From: Tritrichomonas musculus | Lineage: Eukaryota; Parabasalia; Tritrichomonadida; Tritrichomonadidae | Direction: 5' to 3' | Assembly (NCBI GenBank): GCA_039105265.1 | Contig: JAPFFF010000017.1 | Span: forward strand, 372,001-436,000 | DNA: 64,000 bases | Part shown: positions 40,476 to 51,375 of the stretch, piece by piece | Layout of the letters: the number at the start of each line of letters is the position of its first letter | Numbering within the stretch: the first letter of the stretch is position 1 | Position numbers and translations under genes: made by a program | Notes under the pieces: generated by a model | What the model was told of the DNA's origin: nothing | Database searches by the model: none | The model's input: only the letters and a program-made list of their open reading frames with translations

Positions 40476-40791
40476 GTATATAGTAAGACGATAAACGAGT
40501 AAACATCAGAAAAACCGGTCGACATCGTAAACTTTTTCATAAAATCGCACTCAAATATTTCATAAAGATGTTCAAAATTGAATGAAAAATGATATTGAAA
40601 AGGCTCTCAAATATAACTCAAATATCTTTTTAAAAAGTTCTAAAAAATTTTTAAAATTTTATAATGTCTACCGGTTTTTGAATAAGCATCATAGAAAAGT
40701 ATTCAGAGTATTTATATGAGTTTAAGGAAAAAGTTGATGATGTCGACCAGTTTTTCGTGATGTCGACTGGTTTATCGTCAAACTATATTTT
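40476..40791. mobile_element. Small element with imperfect 40-50 bp inverted ends
   Basis: Left end GACGATAAACGAGTAAACAT and on to CCGGTCGACATCG (40486-40527) is the inverse of GATGTCGACCAG ... GGTTTATCGTC (40738-40779), about 85% alike. GTCGAC-containing repeats also occur at 40662-40675. No coding content. It looks like a MITE of an unidentified family. Confidence 0.55.
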
Positions 40792-41420
40792 TAACCTCTT
40801 TCAATCCATTTTTTTGGAAAAAAAGTTTACGGATTTTGTAGGATTATGCATAAATATTAATACTCTTCATTTGAATCACTTTAAAAAATTAAGAAGTGTA
40901 TGGCGAAGATGCTAATATTTAAAATCCAAAATACCAATTATAAAAAAATAAATTTGTTTGAGATCTTGTTATCTCAGTAATTGGTATCAAGTTTACAATT
41001 AATTTCATATTACATCTCATATCTGAAATCATGATAATTGATATCATCGATATCGCATTTATAAACTGATAATTGAATATCATAAGCAAAAAGTAATGCT
41101 TTTGATATCTATTCTAAAAATAACAATCTTACAATGAATTTAAAACTTGAGGTAAACTTTTGTGTGATGTATTAAAAAATTAGATCCAATTTGTCATAAT
41201 TATCTTCACTTAAATGGCAAATATAATGTTCGTTCTATTAAAACCACAAAAAAAAAAAAAAAAAATCCAATATTGATGTTGAAGACATATTCGTAATAAA
41301 AGAGGTAGTTATTAGAACAAAAATGACTGAAAAAATCTTAATGTTGAACTTTCAAAAAACAAAACAAAATAAATATTAAATAAATAATAATAATATTTAA
41401 TAACAAATAAACTCCAATTC
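40792..41420. other. AT-rich spacer
   Basis: No gene. ATATCATCGATATCGCA-type dyads lie near 41040-41060, and an 18-A run near 41251-41268 precedes the 3' side of the GTPase gene. Nothing further is recognised. Confidence 0.4.
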
Positions 41421-42002
41421 TTAATAAATTGAACAGCAAGCACCACTAGTTTCTTGTGTCTTATTAGGATTTGCTTGTTTATGTAGGAGTATTTTTCGTA
41501 TAAGTTCATTAAATAATTCTGGAATATTTTCTGTTGTTTTTGATGATGCCTCAAAAACACTACACTTAAATTCTCGTCCTATTACTTTAATTTTTTCTAT
41601 CGGAATTGCTTTTTGATCTGTTGAATAATCATCATAAGCTGCGATTACTCCATAAAGAGAACCTTTCTTTTGATTTCTAGCTGTTGAAGCATCCATGTAT
41701 ATTATTTTAAATTCTTCAATTGATGCTGGATTATTAACATCAATAACAAATACAAACCCATCGACTTCTTGATAATATCTGTGCCTCATTTCGGCTAAAC
41801 TATTTTGTGTACTTTTGTCAATAATATCTATTTTGATTGTTCTTCCATCAATTTGACAATGCTTCGAATTGATATCTTGATTAGTTGAGTTTGTGTTTGA
41901 ATCATCATGACCAATTATGAATCTGCGCGTTATACTCATTCTACTTTGATTAGAACCTCCGGCTATACAAATAAAAACTCTAGTTTCTTCGTCTTTCGTC
42001 AT
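41421..42002 (-). CDS. Degenerate Ras-like small GTPase
   Basis: 193 residues, usual Ras/Rab size, no intron. The fold order is visible: first strand and P-loop position (RVFICIAGGSNQSRMS, residues 8-23), switch region IKIDIIDKSTQNSLAEMRHR (57-76, where a DTAGQE-type motif is expected), VDGFVFVIDVNNPASIEEF (80-98), the position of NKxD (IAAYDD, about 119-124) and EASSK (about 151-155, an ETSAK-like G5). The C-terminus GACCSIY offers cysteines for prenylation or palmitoylation. The canonical P-loop lysine, the DxxG and the NKxD motifs are all altered, so nucleotide binding is doubtful; it may act as a pseudo-GTPase at membranes. Parabasalids have very large Ras-like families. Host gene, intact. 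Confidence 0.75.
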   Translation of the reverse strand: MTKDEETRVFICIAGGSNQSRMSITRRFIIGHDDSNTNSTNQDINSKHCQIDGRTIKIDIIDKSTQNSLAEMRHRYYQEVDGFVFVIDVNNPASIEEFKIIYMDASTARNQKKGSLYGVIAAYDDYSTDQKAIPIEKIKVIGREFKCSVFEASSKTTENIPELFNELIRKILLHKQANPNKTQETSGACCSIY

Positions 42003-43961
42003 TAAAAAAAATATTTATTTTTTTCTGAATTGAAATTTCCCAAAAAAATTTAATATGCATTCAAATTATTATAAATTTCATTCAATATTTCAATGGAAAA
42101 GAGCTTAACAAATAAAATATTGATTATTTTGAATCTTTTCTGATAAACCGATTTTTTACATATCAAATTGAATTTGTTTATTTTTATATTCATTCAATTC
42201 AATTTTATAAAAAATATAAAATAGAGATAACAGTTTTTCAAAGATCCTTCAATTTTTTCGAGATATAAACAGTCTGATCGATTCTATGAGATTATTCAAA
42301 TTTATTGAGATATTTTTTTGAAGTCAATAATTTATATAACTCATAAAAAAAGCAATATATAAACAATTAAACATTTGAATATAAATAATAACATTATTTT
42401 AAAATATATAATAATAATAAAGAGTACTATTAAAGCAGTATATGAAAAATCAAATTTAAATCATTCTGAAAAAATTAATGATAATTAAATAAATTAAATA
42501 GATAAATCATTTGATGTTTATTAATAGCAAATCAGTTATTTGTTCAGTAAAAAATAATGTATTTTTTCAAAATGAAATATTCGTAAATAGAACTCAATTT
42601 CAACTCCAAAATTTTAGATTGGAAAAAAATATAGTATTATATATTAACAATCATTTATCAAAAATATTATTTATCAAGTATTTGGCGAGAAAACGAACCT
42701 CGACAAAAAAATTCGAACGATAGATTCAATTCTTTCAAAATTATTTGAGTGAAAACTCTCAATTTACTCGTTAGATGATTAGAATTTCAATAAATTATTT
42801 TCATGCTAATTATTGAAAATTGAATATCATTGAAAGTATGTATTATTTATTATATATATTTCTTGATCAATTATATATATACATTTAATATAAATATTAA
42901 AATAAATTATATATAAAAATAAATAATAAATTAATAAATAAATCAAATGTAATCCTTTATTATTATATTAAAATACATAAAAATAACATTATAAGGTCAA
43001 TTTATAACCATATCTCTCTTTTTATATTAATCTATTTTTATTTTGATAAAATTTGAATAAATATCTTATTAAAATAAAAATATAATTTTAATAATATATA
43101 TATAATTATATGAATCTGCATTTATATTCAAAATATTAATATTTTTATTGAATATTAGAATATATATAAAAAAAATTAATCGTTTTTTATCTGAAAAATT
43201 TATTTAATAATTTCAATTAATTCAAAAAATTTGGGACCTATATCTCAATTTTCATTGAATTTTGAGAGATATTCTCAAATCATATTACAACTCTGATATA
43301 AACTAAGTTTTTTAATTATTACCTAAAGAAGAAAATCATCCAATGGAAACCAAAATGCAACTTTTAATTTCATTTAAGTTTCTGTTTGTAAGTAAATTTA
43401 GTTAATAAACATTGCCAACCGTTTTGTTAAATATTGAGATATTATCTTTTTATTTATATTTTAATTTTCCAAAAGTTTTTATATGAATTATTTTCATTAT
43501 GTTCTAATTAATCTTGTAATGTGAACTTTACATTAAAAATTCAGCAATAAACTAAGTTTTTTAATTATTACCTTATTCACAAAAAATTGAGAGTTTTTAA
43601 TACAAATTTTCTATGAGTCTTCAGAAAGTAGAACAATAAGTAGGGACAAATTATTTTTTTGAAAAGAAGTAAGGAAACTCAGATCTGCCCAAAATTTTAG
43701 AATACAAATTATTTATATATATTATTATTGTATATATAGCTTATATATAAAATTATTTGAAAAAAACTATCGTGTAAAATCGATAAATTATGAAGACAAG
43801 ATTTAAAAACGATAAATTGAATATATTTGAGACAATTCAATAAGATTATTCAATATTTTTGCTAATTATAAAAATCAAATTTTATGTATTTTAATTAATA
43901 TTTAATGGATATTTATTATTTATCTTTTTAAAAAATAGTAATAATAAAAAAAAACAATATT
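42003..43961. other. Long AT-rich spacer
   Basis: About 85% A/T and no supported gene; a 70-codon frame at 42511-42723 has no recognisable features. A perfect 27-bp direct repeat (starting ATAAACTAAGTTTTTTAATT) lies at 43298-43324 and 43547-43573. The 8-bp ACAATATT at 43954-43961 is the left target duplication of the next element. Confidence 0.5.
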
Positions 43962-45017
43962 CAGGGATGTTTATCGATAGTGTCCGATAACGGTTAAATA
44001 CGTTGCCAATATTATCGATATTATCGGGAGTAGAGTAGAATAACCGATACTATCCGATAATAAATATCATTATCGATAAAAAAAGGTTTTTATCATGGCC
44101 AATAATGACCGATATTTTTAACTTTTTTAAGGTAAAGAAAAGATATTTACTAGAAATTATGGCTATTTAATTGTTATATAATTATATAAAAGTTATTTTT
44201 TCAAGTAATGACATATTAAAAAGCTTGTATGTACCAATGATCAAATTATTAAAAAAGATTTTTTATATTTCATAGGAAATTAACTTTTATTATAATAAAA
44301 GATAAGTAATATATTATAATTCTAATAATATTTAAGTATGAAATTTAAAATCAATAAAGATATTTTTATTTTGGCCAAAAAATTAAATTTATCAAAAAGT
44401 GAACACGATAACTTTTTGTAAATTAATAAAACACTCTCCATTTCTCTAAATATTTTTAGACTTGATATTCTTTTAATAAAAAAAAACGCAAATTATTTTT
44501 ATAGCATTGCATTAATATTTCATTACATATTAAGATTCGTTAATTTGCAAATATGGAAATAATTTAATACTGAGAAGATATGAGGAAATTATCGTCTTAT
44601 AACTTTGTTCTTAATCATAATCTTTTTTTTGTTGGCCAATTGGTTCTTTTTTAAAAATTTTGAAAATAATCTTTTTATGTATTAATCAAAAACCTTATTT
44701 TTTAGCTTCTCATTATTATATTGGACATATAATGCACTCTGACCTTATTTCGCTTATTTCAGCATGCACTATTGAAGTACAATTAAAAATATAAAATACA
44801 AATTTTAATCAAAAATGTAAAAAAAAAGTATGGAAATTTTATTATAAAATATCGGAGAATATCGAACCGTAACCGTCCGATAGTGACCAAATATCGGCGG
44901 TTTTGCTTAACGTATTTATCGATAATTATTGGTTATCGAACAAATTTTTATCGATATTATCGGACTATCGATAATGAGCCGATAATCGATATTTATCATC
45001 ATCGATCGACAACCCTG
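43962..45017. mobile_element. Non-autonomous hAT element, 1056 bp, with 8-bp target duplication
   Basis: The element begins CAGGGATGTTTATCGATAG and ends, read inward from the right, CAGGGTTGTCGATCGATGATG. It is flanked on both sides by ACAATATT (43954-43961 and 45018-45025), the 8-bp duplication typical of hAT transposition. Both subterminal regions are crowded with TATCGATA and CCGATA motifs, which in hAT elements serve as transposase-binding sites. The middle is AT-rich and has no frame above 60 codons, so it would depend on a transposase elsewhere. Confidence 0.88.
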
Positions 45018-45025
45018 ACAATATT

Positions 45026-46933
45026 CATTTTAATATGAATTTAAAAAATGATAAAAAAAAGTAAAAGGAATGAAGTGATTTAGATTCGCACTAAAATTTG
45101 TATATATTAATTATTTTTTATGAGCATTATAATGATATAATTTTTTTTTTATTTTCGTCCACGGGGCCGACTTGTGGCGATATATGATTTTTTTTCTGAG
45201 GTAGAAGAATATAAACCACTGAAAAAAAATATAAAAATATGTAAACTATAGAAATTATGTAATTAATAGAAAAATCTATTATTTAGAAGAAAAAAAGTAA
45301 TAAAAACATGATAAAAATCATTTTTATACTATTTAAAAAAATGTGTCTTGTTTGTTATTATTCAATTATTAATGTATGATATAGTTTCCACTTAAATTGG
45401 CCCCAAAAAAAATTGAGAAAATGAAAAAATTTAACAAAAAAAAGTATTTTAAAATCATTTTATTAATATATAATTGTTATATAATTTATATATATCATAT
45501 AATTGTTATAATATAATAAAATAATAAATTACATATTAAGATATGAATTCAAATGTAACGACTCTCAATTATTATTTACTATATTCTCAATTTTATTCTC
45601 GAAGATTTTTTTATTCAAAATTTATGAAAAAAAAATTAATGAAAAAAAACTTTCTACATTTGATTTAAATTTTAATTAAACTTCAAAATATATAAAGAAA
45701 ATTATTTATTTCATTTCTCTCAAATTAACATTTTATGAAAAGCGCTTTGAAATTATAATTGTTCAATATTTAGAATATACAGTTATATAAAGTTTATTAA
45801 TTGTTTATATTTATTTTAAACATTTTTATAGTATTTCAAATATTCATATACATATAAATATAAAAAGATATTTGCTTAATATTTTAATAAATATTTTTTA
45901 TTGAAAAAAAAATCGTTATTAATGTTTATGATTTTAAAATTGATCTTTGCAGCTCAGCCCCCTGAATCAAATTAAACTAAATTTAGCATATCTTTATTAA
46001 ATTAAATGTTAAATATATAAATGTAATTATAATCTAAATAAATTCTTTATTTATTTAGATATTTCAAAAAAATATGTAAAAATTCATTAAAATGAACTTT
46101 TTAACAAAATATGAAATATTTATAAAATAAAAAAATGCATAATTAATCATTAATTTCCAATATATATAATAATTAATCATTAAAATTTCAATCCATCCAT
46201 CAGGTGGCTGGATTGGGTTATTTTCATAGGATACTTGTTTGTGTTATTATAACTTATATAATTGATATTTTAAAACATTTAAATAATAAATATATAAAAT
46301 AAGTGCACTATAATATAATATCAAAATGTTATTTAGTAATTATTAATACATAAAAAGATATACATATTTTTATAAACGTTAAAAATGTAAAGTAGGTGTC
46401 CGCACCTCTAATTAATAAAATGATAATCAGAAAAAAAAATTTGTTCCATTAAGCATTTATTCTATAATTATAATATGATATATATTTATTTCTTTTAATA
46501 TATAAAATAAATAAAATTATTAATTAAATCAATTTTTAATATAGATATTTGTGTTTTATTTTTTTACTATGACAAATGAAATGAAATTTTTTTCAATTTT
46601 TTATTATAGAAAACATGAAAAAATCATTAATGATCCATTAAATGAATCTTCACCAAAAATAGCTTGGGAATTAATGATAAAATAATGGGAAGATATGCTT
46701 GAATTATTTGCAAAAGTGTTTGACAATGTGTAATAAGTAAAAACAAAGATTGCAGATTTGAATAAATTATTCATAAATCAAATATTATTATATAATCTAA
46801 TATTTATGTATCAAAAATAAAAAAATATCTTTTGTTTTTTAAGATAAAACCATTTTTTGTTAAATTTAAAATTGTGAAGTTATTTGAAAAAGTTGGTTTT
46901 TTATATTTTTTTTTCAAAGGACTTAGCTCTCAA
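45026..46933. other. AT-rich spacer with a small coding relic
   Basis: Mostly featureless A/T. A GC-richer island CACGGGGCCGACTTGTGGCG lies near 45160-45180. AGGTGTCCGCACCT, an imperfect palindrome like the ends of the neighbouring P-like element, lies at 46393-46406. A short protein-like relic is listed separately. Confidence 0.45.
46612..46735 (+). pseudogene. Short coding relic
   Basis: From about 46612 the frame reads KHEKIINDPLNESSPKIAWE LMIK, a TAA stop, then WEDMLELFAKVFDNV before two further stops. Amino-acid use is protein-like and unlike chance AT-rich frames. The parent family is not recognised. It ends 225 bp from the P-like transposon. Confidence 0.35.
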
Positions 46934-46960
46934 TTTTTTTTTTTTTTTTTTTTTTTTTAA

Positions 46961-49900
46961 AGGTGTGGGCGCTATCAATAATCATGTTTTTGTATAATTT
47001 TGATATATTATATTTAGTATTAGTTATTAAGTAATATTTTAGATTTTTAATAAAAATTATTCCATACATCATGTTAAAAAAGGAATTTTAATTTTTTATT
47101 AATTTTGAGAAGTTTATTTTTTATTTTTATATAAACTATTCAAATTAAAAATTTAATTTATTGTAGGTAAAGCTCTAAATGTGTAAATTCAATTCCTTTC
47201 CCCCAAAAAGGCTAATGGCTATACTGATATCAGCGCATTTTGTATGTTCTTATTTTGGCAATATTTATAAGTATTTGATAATTATACAATTCTTTATACT
47301 TTTCAACCAATTTAAAACTAACAAAAAAAGGATAATAAATTGGGAATAAAATGAATATTCACATGCAAAACAAATACTACCTTTTGTATCAAATGTTAAT
47401 AAAGACATTGTGAAATTTCACATTTTTTTTTAACAGTTGGCAAGTATCTTAAAAAGGCATTGAACTTATACAATTAGATCTCAAAATAACAAAGAAATCT
47501 TTGAAAAAATATTTTTATTTTTAAAATGAAATTTGTGATCTTATTTTATGATTTTTTGTTCATAGGAAATGTTCAAAAAACAACAATATAATGCTGTAAT
47601 AAAACTTAAATTAAAGAAATAAAGTTTAAAATAAAGAATAATAAAATTTTATTGATATGTAATTGAGATAATATTTAAGCTATTTCTTTTTTTTTATTTG
47701 TTGTTTAAGTTTGTTAGAATAATCATTTAGTGGATTTTGATAAAGAAACTCCATAAAATCTTTTATATTTGTTTTATCAAGTGCTTTTATTTCAAATTCA
47801 TTTAAATTAAATCTCGTTGTCATAACCGATTGAGGCTGCAATTTTTTTTTATTCATTGCTTGCTTCCTCTTTTCTTTTCTGATAATCTTTAATTCATTAT
47901 ATTCATCAGTTTTATAACGATTAATAATTGAACTTCCTGATAATTTTGAAGGGATGTATATACGCTCATTCCATTGAATTTTTTTATAATTTTTAAACCA
48001 AATAACAAAAGGTTTTATATCAACCTTATGATTAGCTAAAAGTTCATTATTTTGTTTCATATTAGCCCAAATGATTGTAAAAAGCTGAAATGGTGTATAT
48101 GCAGATATTTCACCATCTTTCTGAATCAATTCACCACCAACCGCAACTCCTGCTTCATTTAGTCTTTCTCTTCTTTTTATTGAAATGTTATTTTTATCAA
48201 TTAATGTTTTAATAAAGAATCCTTTTGATAGTGAATTGATCATATTATACCACGAATGATCATAATGGCTTGATAAACGGATAATTCCAAATAGATTTTC
48301 TAAAGGGTGTGATGAAATGTTACCCAAACGTATGAAATCGAATAATTTCAATGCAACCGCCAAACCGATAATAGTATTTATTATTCTTTCAATTCCTATT
48401 CTTGAATGAATTGAATTTTTATTATAATTTTTTTGAAATAAATGAAAGAATAAAAATTGATATGCAAGATCCAATAAAAAAACGCGACTATCAATAGATA
48501 AATTGGGATTTTTTAAACTTTCAATAATAACATTAAAAGGAAGTATAAAAAACAAGAGATGATAATCTTTAAATTCAATTGATTTCAAAACTGTTTCTGT
48601 AGAAAATAATTTTAAAGGATACGAGTCCGTCATCTTTCCTATAGCACTATCATCAGAAATGACATGACCTAAATTATATTTTTGCATTTCGTGCGGAAAA
48701 ATTTCAATGTTTGATAATATGTCAAGATTTATCTTGCCTTCAAGAAAATAGGATCTAAGCAATTTTATGGAATGCAAAAAATCGGATATTGGCAAATAAA
48801 TATCGTTTTTTAAAAAATTTTGGCTTAATTGATTTACAATTTCTAAAAAAGTCTTTTTTTGTTTAATCATTTGTAAAACTTGTTGGAAAAATAAATCATG
48901 GAAAATATCATAATAGTGGTCTCCATCAGTGGCCACAAATTTGATAATTATGTTGTTTTCTGCTAATTTTTTTTTCAAAAATAAAAATACTTTTTTTATA
49001 TCTTCATTAGCTGAACCAGACTCAGCAAAACGTACATAAATAGGAAATGAGTCAATTTTTTTATTAATTGATTGAATATGAAAAACAAAAATATTTTTGT
49101 ATATTTTATTTTCTTGAATATATTTCAAATTTGGCAAACTTTTTAAAATAAATTTTCCTTCAATATTTTTAAATTTGGCGGCATCTATAGCTAAAGTAAC
49201 ATATAATGGATCGTTTTTTGGTTGTTTTAAATTTAAATCTTTTAAAATTTCATCACAATTGAATTCATTAGTCAAGTTATTACTAATTCTTTGTAAAACC
49301 GGTGAAAACTTTTTGCGAATATTTCTTTCATGCGGAATTGGCAGATATTTCTGAAGGAGCCTATAACAAGGACTTCCAATAATAAAAGCAACAGTCATTA
49401 AATCATAAAAATGCTTTGAATAAACTCTTAAATTTGGTTCAATTTTTGATTGTTGAATCATCTCATCAAAAATTTTATTATTCTGAAAAGATTTTGACTC
49501 ATTAGATTTATTGAATAAGCTTTTTTCATCTTTTAATTTTCGATTTTCAATAATAAGATTTTGATATTTTTCTTCAAGGATTTCATTTTTTCTTTTTAGT
49601 AATTCGATTTGATGGTTAGTATTTACATCATAACGAGGTTTTGATATTAAAAAGTCGTCATTAATATTTTTTACTGAATCTATAGGAATAGAATTTTGAT
49701 TTTTTAAAAGAAAATCAACTGCAAGTTGATATCCATCAAAATTTAATGCTTTTAGAGAATATAACATTTGCAAAATTAAAAGAATATTTTCAATAATGTC
49801 GATACTCAAATCTGAATTGCTAATTTCTACTAATGCTTGGAAAAGTGAAATTAATGAACTTTGGTTTGATAGTATAAAGTATTTTAAGATTGAAATGATC

Positions 49901-50811
49901 TGAATTATTATATTTTTCTTCTCATTTGTAATTATTTTCAAAATCATAAAAAAAAATTCGGCATAACATGATATTCCGTATTTTTCAATGTTTTTAATAA
50001 TTGATAATGTCTTTTTGCTTTGATAATTGATAAATTTTTTCTCAATTTTAGTTTGCATTTTCGAAATAAAAATATCATTCATCTTATAACTCATTATTTT
50101 TTCGATTATTTCATCTCTATTCAATGAATTATTTGTTTCGGCATCGTCTGAAACTGAATTTGCTGATGTATTTTCTGGTTTTTCGTTTTGAATATCTAAT
50201 AATATTTGATCTTCTTTTTCAAATTCATTCTCTTCGTTGCACTCGATTTCTGTATCAAAAAATGAGATAAGAATTTGATTAGTTAAGTCGACAAGTTGAT
50301 TTGATTCTTCCATTTTGTAAATTTTAAATTCAATACTTTACAAAATTTAACGTTTTTTTTTATTCCAAAAAAAAAAAAAACAGTAATAAAACATGATGTA
50401 TGGAATGGATTTCGCTGATATTCTGGCATATGCAATTATTCATATTAACTTAAAAAATAAGATATAGTAATTTATTTTATGTCACTAATTTAATCAAATT
50501 TTTGTTTTATTTTATTTTTAAATCATCATTATTATATTGTTTTTTCAATATTTCTTACTATTAATACAAATTAATATTTTATATTATTATATATATAATA
50601 ATTTTTGTAAAAAAACTGTGATATAATAGTTTTTTACAGAGATAAAATTAGTTTACTTTTTTTACTCAAGTTGTTCAATTTAAAACCAATTTCAAAATTT
50701 ATAATGTCATTAAATAGATATTTTAATAAAGATAATAATATTATAAATAAAAATCTAATTTATCAAATATTGGTAGAGAAAAAGTGGTAGGTGAAGTGAG
50801 CGCCCACACCT
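46961..50811 (-). mobile_element. P-element-like DNA transposon, 3.85 kb, apparently whole
   Basis: The ends AGGTGTGGGCGCT (46961-46973) and AGCGCCCACACCT (50799-50811) are perfect 13-bp inverted repeats. They enclose one large minus-strand transposase-like gene (47680-50313) and AT-rich flanks. A run of 25 T lies just outside the left end (46934-46958) and another of 25 T at the right end (50811-50835), so the target duplication cannot be delimited. Confidence 0.75.
47680..50313 (-). CDS. P/THAP9-like transposase, 877 residues
   Basis: Intact frame. N-terminal 240 residues acidic and then helical; residues about 245-285 a coiled coil (QIELLKRKNEILEEKYQNLI). Then RLLQKYLPIPHERNIRKKF (about 330), like the LPSPSTL region of P-type transposases; an RNase-H-like core with VTLAIDAAKF (first D, about 375), FVATDGDHYYDIFHDLF (second D, about 470) and, after a long insert, HPLENLFGIIR (E, about 705), matching the ENFFG signature. 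The C-terminus is lysine-rich (NKLKQQIKKKK). No THAP zinc finger is seen at the N-terminus. Family role: cut-and-paste transposition, GTP-dependent in the fly P element. Matching terminal repeats make it a candidate autonomous element. Confidence 0.7.
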   Translation of the reverse strand: MEESNQLVDLTNQILISFFDTEIECNEENEFEKEDQILLDIQNEKPENTSANSVSDDAETNNSLNRDEIIEKIMSYKMNDIFISKMQTKIEKKFINYQSKKTLSIIKNIEKYGISCYAEFFFMILKIITNEKKNIIIQIISILKYFILSNQSSLISLFQALVEISNSDLSIDIIENILLILQMLYSLKALNFDGYQLAVDFLLKNQNSIPIDSVKNINDDFLISKPRYDVNTNHQIELLKRKNEILEEKYQNLIIENRKLKDEKSLFNKSNESKSFQNNKIFDEMIQQSKIEPNLRVYSKHFYDLMTVAFIIGSPCYRLLQKYLPIPHERNIRKKFSPVLQRISNNLTNEFNCDEILKDLNLKQPKNDPLYVTLAIDAAKFKNIEGKFILKSLPNLKYIQENKIYKNIFVFHIQSINKKIDSFPIYVRFAESGSANEDIKKVFLFLKKKLAENNIIIKFVATDGDHYYDIFHDLFFQQVLQMIKQKKTFLEIVNQLSQNFLKNDIYLPISDFLHSIKLLRSYFLEGKINLDILSNIEIFPHEMQKYNLGHVISDDSAIGKMTDSYPLKLFSTETVLKSIEFKDYHLLFFILPFNVIIESLKNPNLSIDSRVFLLDLAYQFLFFHLFQKNYNKNSIHSRIGIERIINTIIGLAVALKLFDFIRLGNISSHPLENLFGIIRLSSHYDHSWYNMINSLSKGFFIKTLIDKNNISIKRRERLNEAGVAVGGELIQKDGEISAYTPFQLFTIIWANMKQNNELLANHKVDIKPFVIWFKNYKKIQWNERIYIPSKLSGSSIINRYKTDEYNELKIIRKEKRKQAMNKKKLQPQSVMTTRFNLNEFEIKALDKTNIKDFMEFLYQNPLNDYSNKLKQQIKKKK

Positions 50812-50835
50812 TTTTTTTTTTTTTTTTTTTTTTTT

Positions 50836-51162
50836 CAAAAAAAATAAATAATTTTGAAATATTTTAGTGTAATTAGTAGTAGTGTGAAATGGTGATTCTG
50901 GGCTTTCACCCCAAAATCCCCATTTCTGAATTAAATGACAAATGAATGAATAATTTATGCATGATTTGAATGTTAGTTTTAATTTTGGAATTAATGAAAG
51001 AATTAGTGTTAGAATTTATTTTATCACCAACGAAAAAGATGACAATATTATTCAGTGATGATTTCGATGGTAACAAACAATATATCGATAATCTTATAAA
51101 AGAATTGAAAGAATGTAAGGATAATCAAAAATGTGAACAGTTACTAGTAGTATACGGTAGGC
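50836..51162 (+). pseudogene. Host gene 5' fragment cut by element D (probable)
   Basis: After AT-rich DNA and a small dyad (GGGCTTTCACCCC, about 50905), an ATG at 51039 opens a protein-like frame, MTILFSDDFDGNKQYIDNLI KELKECKDNQKCEQLLVV, that runs into the left end of element D at 51163. Beyond that the frame is made of element DNA. The family is unknown. The best reading is a gene interrupted by insertion; alternatively it is a chance frame. The other half would lie beyond the right window edge. Confidence 0.4.
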
Positions 51163-51340
51163 CGTGTCTAATTACACAGCCTACCCTCTTCGCTACGCTC
51201 GAGACTACTCCAAGGGCTCCCGCCCCTGGACCCCATTCAAAAAGCCAGACATTCAAAAAGTTCTATCGTTCGCGTATTCAAAAAGTCAATAATTCAAAAA
51301 GTTTCCTGTTCAAAAAGTTCTCTTCACAAAAAGTTTGTCA
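51163..51340. repeat. Left end of Polinton D: palindromes and TTCAAAAAG repeats
   Basis: GGTAGGC / GCCTACC inverted pair (51163-51187), GGGCTCCCGCCCCTGGACC island shared with element B, then about six TTCAAAAAG units (51237-51340). It resembles the B end in layout though not in every base. Confidence 0.6.
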
Positions 51341-51375
51341 TTAATGACTACAAAAAAATATTTACCACGATTGAA

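Noticed and set aside
42511-42723. 70-codon ORF
   Set aside because: AT-driven composition, no domain, no initiator-like motif and no homologue in the window.
45150-45185. GC island considered as a tRNA or small RNA gene
   Set aside because: No cloverleaf or internal promoter boxes could be recognised.
46393-46406. Second P-like element end (AGGTGTCCGCACCT)
   Set aside because: Only a 14-bp imperfect palindrome with partial likeness to the 13-bp ends; too short to call an element.
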